The position numbers and the translations under genes are program-made. From Flavipsychrobacter stenotrophus (GTDB taxonomy: Bacteria > Bacteroidota > Bacteroidia > Chitinophagales > Chitinophagaceae), in NCBI GenBank assembly GCA_947379685.1, contig CANCOG010000022.1:1-20339 (forward strand): 20,339 bases of DNA. The letters run 5' to 3'. Shown one piece after another: positions 14,897 to 20,339 of the stretch. The notes under the pieces are model-generated. The model did not search any database and had not been told where the DNA came from. It saw only the letters and a list, made by a program, of their open reading frames with translations. Numbering within the stretch: the first letter of the stretch is position 1; each line of letters opens with the position of its first letter.

Positions 14897-16783
14897 ATGG
14901 CGAATCAAACTGACAGTCACGTTGGCTGCACTCATTGCAACTGTAATAACCCAATGTGGCAAATTCTTGACAATGATCTGTTCCACTCCGAACTCATTTC
15001 AAAGCTTTCTCACGGGCTGCAAAAATTCACTGAAAACGAAGGCGCTTCGCTGGTTATCAGCGGAGGAACTATTCGCCCGCTCACGGACGGGAAAATGGAC
15101 ACTGTCGAAGCCATAGGCATCCACAATGGCAAGGTAGTAGCAAGCGGAAGCATTGATAGCGTGCACCAATACATGAAGGAGCATGGTATTGCTTATGGTA
15201 CCAAACAATTGCAACCAAAGCAAACATTGCTGCCGGGGCTTATAGAGCCACATGTACACATTGTACCTACCGCATTGCTGATGGGATGGCTGGACCTTGG
15301 AGGCGTTGAAGGACAGGTTCTGCGTAAGGGGTACGACCGCGAATGGCTTAAAAAAACGATAAAGGATCATGTAAAGGAACACAAGATCAAGTATGCACTT
15401 GGTGCCTGGATACTGGGCAAGCAGGTAGACCCGTCGCTCATGCCCTTTACTGTAAACAGCCAGGAAGGCAAACTAAATGAGCTGATCACGTTTGACTGCA
15501 AGATGCTTGATGAAATTGAACACGAACATCCGCTGATGATGCAAAGTGCATCCATGCATACGCTGTATGTTAATTCCATGGCATTGAAAAAAATCTTTGA
15601 ACACAGCAAGGAGGTGCAGGAGAAGTATAAAACGGTTGAAGGATACCTGGCTGCGACCAACGGGCAACTTCAGGAAGCCGAAGGCATGGCCCCGGCATTT
15701 AAATCTATCCCGAAGGCACAGATCGCTGAAATGGCACTAGGTTGCTTCGAGCACCTGACCACACTCTTTGAACAGGCCAATTCAAGAGGTGCAACATTCA
15801 TGTATGATGCGGGAATGACCCAACAACTAAAAACTGTACTGGATATCTACCTGGCATTCCACCAGAAACGGGTAAGAATTGGCGCGGCACAAATATGCAA
15901 CAGCCCGCTGGAAGCACAAAAAATTCCGGCGTATAGCCCCATCACGGAGTATGAGGATGTGTACTTTAGTCACGTAAAACTAGTCTCCGATGGTTCCAAC
16001 CAGGGGTTAACAGGCTACCAATCCAAAGCCTATTGCTGCCTGCCGGCAGAAAACTTCGGAATATTCGATTTCGTTGATGTACCCGAAAACCCGCACCCGG
16101 AAACGCCAACGGAGACCTACAAGATGATGCTGAATACCCTTTCAGTAGAGAAAGGCTGGCCAATGATGATTCATGCCAACGGCGACCTTGCCATTAAGCT
16201 GGCCCTCGATGTATACCGAATGGCTACAACTACTGAAAAGGACAGGCAAAAACGCAACCGGATAGAACATTGCTCCATTTTGTCGCCGGAAAAAATTCTT
16301 GAAATGAAGGAACTAGGCGTTCATCCAAGCTTCCTGATTGGCCACGTAGGCTATTGGGGTTATGCATTCAGGGAAGCGATATTTGAAGACAAGGCCGAGA
16401 GCCTTGATCTTTGCAAATCTGCCCTGGACGCCGGTCTGATCATTACACTTCACAGCGATAATGAAGTAAGCCCGCTCGGCCCATTGCGCATGATGGAGCA
16501 ATCCATTACCCGCATAATGGAAGGCGACCCGGAATTAGGTGTTTTAAACCCCTCAGAACGAATTACCCCAGAGCAAGCACTAAGGGCTATTACCCATGAT
16601 GCCGCATGGCAGTGCAATGCCGAAAAATGGGTAGGATCGCTGGCGCCCGGCTATTTCGCGGACTTTGTTATCCTGGACCAGGACCCACTTACACTTGACG
16701 AATACTATATGAACCTGCGCAACACCAGAGTAGCCGAAACATGGAGAGGCGGCGTGAAAGTTTACACACATCCACTGTTATAA
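14897..16783 (+). CDS. YtcJ-type metal-dependent amidohydrolase
   Basis: This 628-aa member of the amidohydrolase superfamily (amidohydro_3, YtcJ / N-substituted formamide deformylase group) probably hydrolyses a C-N bond in a small amide or cyclic substrate; the real substrate is unknown. Visible parts are SGGTIRPL and GIHNGKVVASG (N-terminal beta-sandwich), LLPGLIEPHVHI with the metal-binding H119-x-H121, the barrel motifs MMIHANGD, RIEHCSIL and GHVGYWG, the late Asp region ITLHSDNEVSPLGP, and the C-terminal GSLAPGYFADFVILDQDP. The N-terminus has about 50 residues before the usual start, including the Cys-rich GCTHCNCNNP (C11, C14, C16), which is odd for the family. There is no signal peptide, so it should be cytoplasmic. 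It is a single-gene unit with a terminator 22 bp downstream. Confidence 0.92.
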   Translation: MANQTDSHVGCTHCNCNNPMWQILDNDLFHSELISKLSHGLQKFTENEGASLVISGGTIRPLTDGKMDTVEAIGIHNGKVVASGSIDSVHQYMKEHGIAYGTKQLQPKQTLLPGLIEPHVHIVPTALLMGWLDLGGVEGQVLRKGYDREWLKKTIKDHVKEHKIKYALGAWILGKQVDPSLMPFTVNSQEGKLNELITFDCKMLDEIEHEHPLMMQSASMHTLYVNSMALKKIFEHSKEVQEKYKTVEGYLAATNGQLQEAEGMAPAFKSIPKAQIAEMALGCFEHLTTLFEQANSRGATFMYDAGMTQQLKTVLDIYLAFHQKRVRIGAAQICNSPLEAQKIPAYSPITEYEDVYFSHVKLVSDGSNQGLTGYQSKAYCCLPAENFGIFDFVDVPENPHPETPTETYKMMLNTLSVEKGWPMMIHANGDLAIKLALDVYRMATTTEKDRQKRNRIEHCSILSPEKILEMKELGVHPSFLIGHVGYWGYAFREAIFEDKAESLDLCKSALDAGLIITLHSDNEVSPLGPLRMMEQSITRIMEGDPELGVLNPSERITPEQALRAITHDAAWQCNAEKWVGSLAPGYFADFVILDQDPLTLDEYYMNLRNTRVAETWRGGVKVYTHPLL

Positions 16784-16805
16784 GTACACTTTTTCGTTCT
16801 TTTTG

Positions 16806-16838
16806 AATGTGCCTGCCAAAATAATTGGCAGGCACATT
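16806..16838 (+). terminator. Intrinsic terminator of the amidohydrolase gene
   Basis: AATGTGCCTGCCAA (16806-16819) pairs perfectly with TTGGCAGGCACATT (16825-16838) around AATAA, a 14-bp stem. TGTTATAAC follows, which is only moderately T-rich, but stem strength and position 22 bp after the stop codon make termination likely. Confidence 0.75.
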
Positions 16839-16966
16839 TGTTATAACGGGTTGAGGAAGGTGCTTGTACATTTGCCTTACGAATAATAAAATTTCATAAT
16901 ACATAAAGGTGACGAAAAACAGGTAATTCTCTGCGTAAACTCAACATTTCAGCACCCATACTACCG

Positions 16967-16974
16967 TATGTTTG
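16967..16974 (+). promoter_or_regulatory. -7 element TATGTTTG of the third PAS kinase
   Basis: TATGTTTG matches TAnnTTTG exactly and ends 15 bases before the ATG at 16990. It overlaps a possible TTG start at 16972, which would then lie at or before the transcription start. This favours ATG 16990 and a leader of only about ten nucleotides. No -33 TTG is seen. Confidence 0.45.
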
Positions 16975-16989
16975 CTAACATTTACGAAA

Positions 16990-19773
16990 ATGAACTTAGC
17001 AACCGATTGCAAATTACTGTTTGAGTCAGCCCCCGGCCTGTTTCTGGTATTGTTGCCGGATTTGACCATACAGGCAATGACAGATGATTATGCCGCCGCA
17101 ACAATGACAACGCGGGAACAGATCCTGGGAAGGAATTTGTTTGATGTATTCCCTGATAACCCCGAAGATCAAAATGCCGATGGAGTATCCAACCTCAGAG
17201 CGTCACTCAACAGTGTCCTGAAAAATAAGGCCACCCACACGATGGCGATACAGAAATATGATATTCGCAGGCCCGATGGAACCTTTGAAGAACGATACTG
17301 GAGCCCGGTAAACAAACCGGTATTCAAGGATGGTTCCATTGCTTACATCATTCATCGGGTTGAAGATGTAACCAATTTTGTACGCCTTCAAAAGGAAGTT
17401 GATGCTAAAAAAAAGGTAACAGACGAACTTCAGGCACGCTCACTTGAAATGGAGTTGGAAATATTTAACCGGTCGCAGGAGCTCAAAAAACTGAACGCGA
17501 CACTGGAGCAAACAGTAGAAGAACGAACAGAGCAACTCAAAAACTCCTATAAAGATATTGCCGACTATAAGTTAGCGCTCGATGCATCGAGCATTATCAG
17601 TATAACTGATGCGGACGGAATTATACTTCAGGTAAATGATAATTTTTGCAAGATATCGAAATATTCCAGCCTGGAGATCATTGGAAAAGATCATAGCATG
17701 TTCAATTCCGGATATCATTCCAATGCATTTATGCAAGATCTGCGCGACACTATTGCTAATGGTGTAATATGGATGGGTGAAATAAGAAATGTGGCAAAAG
17801 ACGGCACTTACCATTGGCTGTATACAACAATTGTACCGTTCCTTGACCATCAGGGTAAACCGTACAAATACCTGGCGATCAGATCGGACATCACGGACCG
17901 AAAAAATGCCTACGAGGCCTTACGGGCTAGCGAAGTCCGGTATCGGAACCTATACGAAAACTCATTGGTTGCGTTATTCACTACCGATCTTACTACATCA
18001 AGAATAGTACAGGTTAATGAAATTGGCGTCAGGCTCCTTGGCTACAGTTCAAAAGCAGAAGTCGTAAATATCCTCAATGGCGTAGACTTTTATGTTCGCC
18101 CTGAAGAACGCAATAAAACAGTAGAAGCGCTATTAAGAGACGGCGTGATCACCAATAGCTTACTGGAAATGAGGAGGAAGGACGGCACGCACTTCTGGGT
18201 AAATAGTTTCGTAAAACTGAACGACGACAAAACACTGGCACAAACGGCCCTGGTAGACGTAACAGGGCAAGTACAGGCGTATGAAGCGCTGAGGCTTAGC
18301 GAAGCGAAATACAGGGGAATATATGACAATACAGTAGTTGCTATGTTTACTGCCGAGATGGACACCCGAAAAATAATAGATACAAATGACGTTGGGTGGC
18401 AACTTTTGGGGTATACTTCTAAACAGGAATTTATTGATTTCTATGATCCCAAAGTTCACCTCCCGGACCTTTCCGTTCGAGACCAAAACATAGCCGTTTT
18501 GTTAGAAAAAGGCCAAATGAATAACGGCATCCAAAGAATGCAAAAATTGGATGGAACTTGCATATGGGTCAAAGTGTTCTCTAAGCTAGACAAAACAAAT
18601 TTCACTGCTCAAACTGTACTTATTGACATCACGCCCCAGATTTCAGCATATGAACAATTGAAAAAAAGTGAAGAAAACTACCGAAACCTTTTCGAAAATT
18701 CCCTGGTGGCCGTATTTATTGCTGATGTTGTTACACAAATGCCAATCGACGTCAACGAAACGGCGGCACTCCTTATGGGGTACACGTCAAAAGCTGATCT
18801 TCTGGAAAACTATTCACATAATCTGCACTTCGGTGACCCGGCCGATGTCGAAAAACTCTACCACGAAATAGTCGAAACCGGGTACATAACCAACCGCGAG
18901 TTAAAGTTAAAAAAACGTGATGGTACAAACTTCTGGGCAATGGCATCCATTACCCTGAATAGCGATAAAACCCAGGCACATTGTGTAATAACAGATATCA
19001 CGCCACAAATTCATAACCAGGAAATACTGGAAGCACGGGTGAAGGAACGCACACTGGAATTGACGGAATCGCTCAACCGCGAGCTGCTGATGAATGAACT
19101 GAAATCACGGTTCATTGCGACGGCTTCGCACGAATTCAGAACGCCACTTACAACCATTTTATTCAGCACTAATTTACTAGAAACATATATCAGCAAAAAC
19201 GAACCCGATAAATGCACCAAGCACCTAAACCGGATCAAGTCCATTATCAATGACCTTACCCAGATACTGACCGACTTCCTCTCGCTCGAAAAGCTGGAAA
19301 GTGGCAATGTAACAACTGTAACAGGGCCAGTAGACATTAAAGAACTTTCCACCGCAACCCTGGAAGAGGTGGCGCATACATTTACCAACGGCACCAATAT
19401 TATTTACGGGCATGAAGGCAATTCAATGGTAATTGTAGACCGGAACATTCTCCATAACATTTTGCTTAACCTATTATCAAATGCCTGCAAGTATTCAAAA
19501 CCCGGCGCACCAATAAACCTGGCGACAACTAACCGTGCGGGCAACCTGGTCATAAAGGTAGCCGACCAGGGAATTGGGATACCAGCTGCCGATCAACCGC
19601 ATATTTTTACCCACTTTTTCAGGGCCACGAACGTAAATACTATTCAGGGCACTGGCCTTGGGCTGAACATCGTGAAAAAATATGTCGAATTACTGAGCGG
19701 AACTATTGGCTTTACAAGTGAAGAGTCAATTGGCACAACCTTTACAGTAGAGATTCCTGTACTGATCAATTAA
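16990..19773 (+). CDS. Cytoplasmic PAS sensor histidine kinase with a triplicated PAS unit
   Basis: From the ATG at 16990 the product is 927 aa with no membrane segment. Order: an N-terminal PAS_4-like domain (5-128, with LFESAPGLFLVLLPDL and GRNLFDVFPDNPED), a coiled coil (about 130-190, VEERTEQLKNS), a PAS_9-like domain (190-315, GKDHSMFNSGYH), three tandem PAS units (318-440, 441-563, 564-686), a second short coiled coil (LEARVKERTLELTESL), then HisKA with H714 in ATASHEFRTPLTT and an ATPase domain with N-box NLLSNACKYSKPG, G1 DQGIGIP and G2 GTGLGLNIVKKY. The HisKA differs from the HNLRAP type of the two kinases upstream, so it belongs to another lineage. No receiver is fused or adjacent. 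A TTG at 16972 is a less likely start because the promoter element overlaps it. Confidence 0.94.
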   Translation: MNLATDCKLLFESAPGLFLVLLPDLTIQAMTDDYAAATMTTREQILGRNLFDVFPDNPEDQNADGVSNLRASLNSVLKNKATHTMAIQKYDIRRPDGTFEERYWSPVNKPVFKDGSIAYIIHRVEDVTNFVRLQKEVDAKKKVTDELQARSLEMELEIFNRSQELKKLNATLEQTVEERTEQLKNSYKDIADYKLALDASSIISITDADGIILQVNDNFCKISKYSSLEIIGKDHSMFNSGYHSNAFMQDLRDTIANGVIWMGEIRNVAKDGTYHWLYTTIVPFLDHQGKPYKYLAIRSDITDRKNAYEALRASEVRYRNLYENSLVALFTTDLTTSRIVQVNEIGVRLLGYSSKAEVVNILNGVDFYVRPEERNKTVEALLRDGVITNSLLEMRRKDGTHFWVNSFVKLNDDKTLAQTALVDVTGQVQAYEALRLSEAKYRGIYDNTVVAMFTAEMDTRKIIDTNDVGWQLLGYTSKQEFIDFYDPKVHLPDLSVRDQNIAVLLEKGQMNNGIQRMQKLDGTCIWVKVFSKLDKTNFTAQTVLIDITPQISAYEQLKKSEENYRNLFENSLVAVFIADVVTQMPIDVNETAALLMGYTSKADLLENYSHNLHFGDPADVEKLYHEIVETGYITNRELKLKKRDGTNFWAMASITLNSDKTQAHCVITDITPQIHNQEILEARVKERTLELTESLNRELLMNELKSRFIATASHEFRTPLTTILFSTNLLETYISKNEPDKCTKHLNRIKSIINDLTQILTDFLSLEKLESGNVTTVTGPVDIKELSTATLEEVAHTFTNGTNIIYGHEGNSMVIVDRNILHNILLNLLSNACKYSKPGAPINLATTNRAGNLVIKVADQGIGIPAADQPHIFTHFFRATNVNTIQGTGLGLNIVKKYVELLSGTIGFTSEESIGTTFTVEIPVLIN
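17941..19047 (+). repeat. Three tandem PAS-coding units of exactly 369 bp
   Basis: Units start at 17941 (YRNLYENSLVALF), 18310 (YRGIYDNTVVAMF) and 18679 (YRNLFENSLVAVF). Each is 123 codons with no length change. Each is preceded by a near-identical linker: AYEALRASEVR, AYEALRLSEAK and AYEQLKKSEEN. The DNA has diverged clearly, so this is an older internal duplication that has kept its length. Confidence 0.85.
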
Positions 19774-19784
19774 GGAACCAGGCA

Positions 19785-19815
19785 CGCTGCCCTGTTACAC
19801 CACATCAGGGCAGCG
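19785..19815. terminator. Terminator-like hairpin between convergent genes
   Basis: CGCTGCCCTG (19785-19794) pairs perfectly with CAGGGCAGCG (19806-19815) with an 11-nt loop. It lies 12 bp after the third PAS kinase and overlaps the stop codon (19805-19807) and last codons of the reverse-strand sigma factor gene. AATTTTCC follows on the forward strand, a weak T-tract. Confidence 0.55.
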
Positions 19816-20339
19816 CGTCAATTTTCCTCTGAATAATACGTCGGTCCATGTCTGTTCTGGCAAGTTGTAATGCCTGCCACCAACTCGCCCTTGCTTTTAC
19901 AGGATCGGTTCCACTATAAAGCACTCCCAGCAGTGTGTGGTAAAATTGATTCCCGTCCATGGCTAATTGCCCAGCCTCAGCCAGAGCCTTTTGCGTTTGG
20001 CCTGTTTTATACAATACATATACCCTGTTCAAAACTGCTGTAGGTGAATATCCAGAGCCAGAAGCTGGTCATATAACAGAAGCATATGCTCCCACTTCCC
20101 GCCAGTATCTGCCCGTTGCGTATGCCAGTAAGCAATACAGGCTTCTATGTGATACTTCGACAGGGTGTCTCCTGATGCCGAAAGGTGTAGAAAATAGCTT
20201 CCCTTGCCCACAAGCTCCATATTCCAGAGGCTGGTGTCTTGTTCGTCATATAGAACCTGTTCGCCGCTACTACCGGTACGGGCTTCAAACCTTGAAGCAT
20301 GAAAACACATTAAGGCCATGAGTGCATTAACTTCCGGCC
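19805..20339 (-). pseudogene. ECF sigma factor C-terminal part (DUF6596/TPR type), frameshifted and cut by window edge
   Basis: Two reverse frames together give the C-terminal half of an ECF sigma factor with a DUF6596/TPR-like extension (the ECF42 type). The upstream frame, open to the right edge, reads PEVNALMALMCFHASR, then YDEQDTSLWN, YHIEACIAYWH and LLYDQLLALD. The downstream frame continues YSPTAVLNRVYVLYK, then FYHTLLGVLYSG, ARASWWQALQLA and RRIIQRKIDALP. In intact relatives these run on without a break (LLALDPSPVVALNRAVA type). The frame changes at about 20048-20052, where GATATTCA is read but GATTATTCA would restore it, so one T appears to be missing. As written, the protein stops early at 20029. 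The cause may be real decay or a base-call error. The DNA-binding sigma2 and sigma4 regions lie beyond the edge. Confidence 0.85.

Noticed and set aside
18090..18486. Reverse-strand frames of 91 and 108 aa inside the third PAS kinase
   Set aside because: They are mirror frames of a strongly supported coding sequence with no domain features.

Overview
The window reads as chromosomal DNA from a member of the Bacteroidota, probably Chitinophagaceae or a relative. The reasons are a DUF4294 protein, a propeller-type LytS/LytTR two-component pair, large soluble PAS kinases with an H-box of the form HNLRAP, AT-rich spacers, almost no Shine-Dalgarno sequences, and several exact copies of the Bacteroidota -7 promoter element TAnnTTTG. 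I see no rRNA, no confident tRNA, no insertion sequence and no CRISPR array.

Left part (1-3002): five reverse-strand genes and one forward gene. These are a multi-pass membrane protein cut by the window edge, a 68-aa antitoxin-like protein, a two-gene operon (small lipoprotein, then a DCC/DUF393 thiol-disulfide protein), a divergent secreted DUF4294 protein, and a 135-aa protein whose C-terminus matches the calcium-binding motif of LecB-type lectins. The spacer 3003-3554 holds a strong bidirectional terminator and a structured stretch that I cannot assign.

Sensory part (3555-14164): a membrane-bound propeller sensor kinase overlaps the start of its LytTR response regulator on the reverse strand. 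Two forward cytoplasmic multi-PAS kinases follow. Their last ~214 residues are about two-thirds identical by hand count, so they are tandem paralogues. The second is followed 21 bp later by a stand-alone receiver, which is the only obvious phospho-partner for either kinase.

Right part (14165-20339): a 732-bp spacer without a convincing gene, then a YtcJ-type amidohydrolase with a Cys-rich N-terminal extension and its own terminator. A third PAS kinase follows, with three PAS units repeated at exactly 369 bp. Last comes the C-terminal part of an ECF sigma factor (DUF6596 type) on the reverse strand, broken by an apparent one-base deletion and cut by the right edge.

The theme is signal transduction: four histidine kinases, two response regulators and one damaged sigma factor in about 17 kb. 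No metabolic pathway connects them. I did not find a clear new multi-gene system. The points most worth following are the LecB-like protein, the twin kinases sharing one receiver, the -7 boxes lying 8-15 nt from start codons, and the unexplained spacer at 3240-3500.
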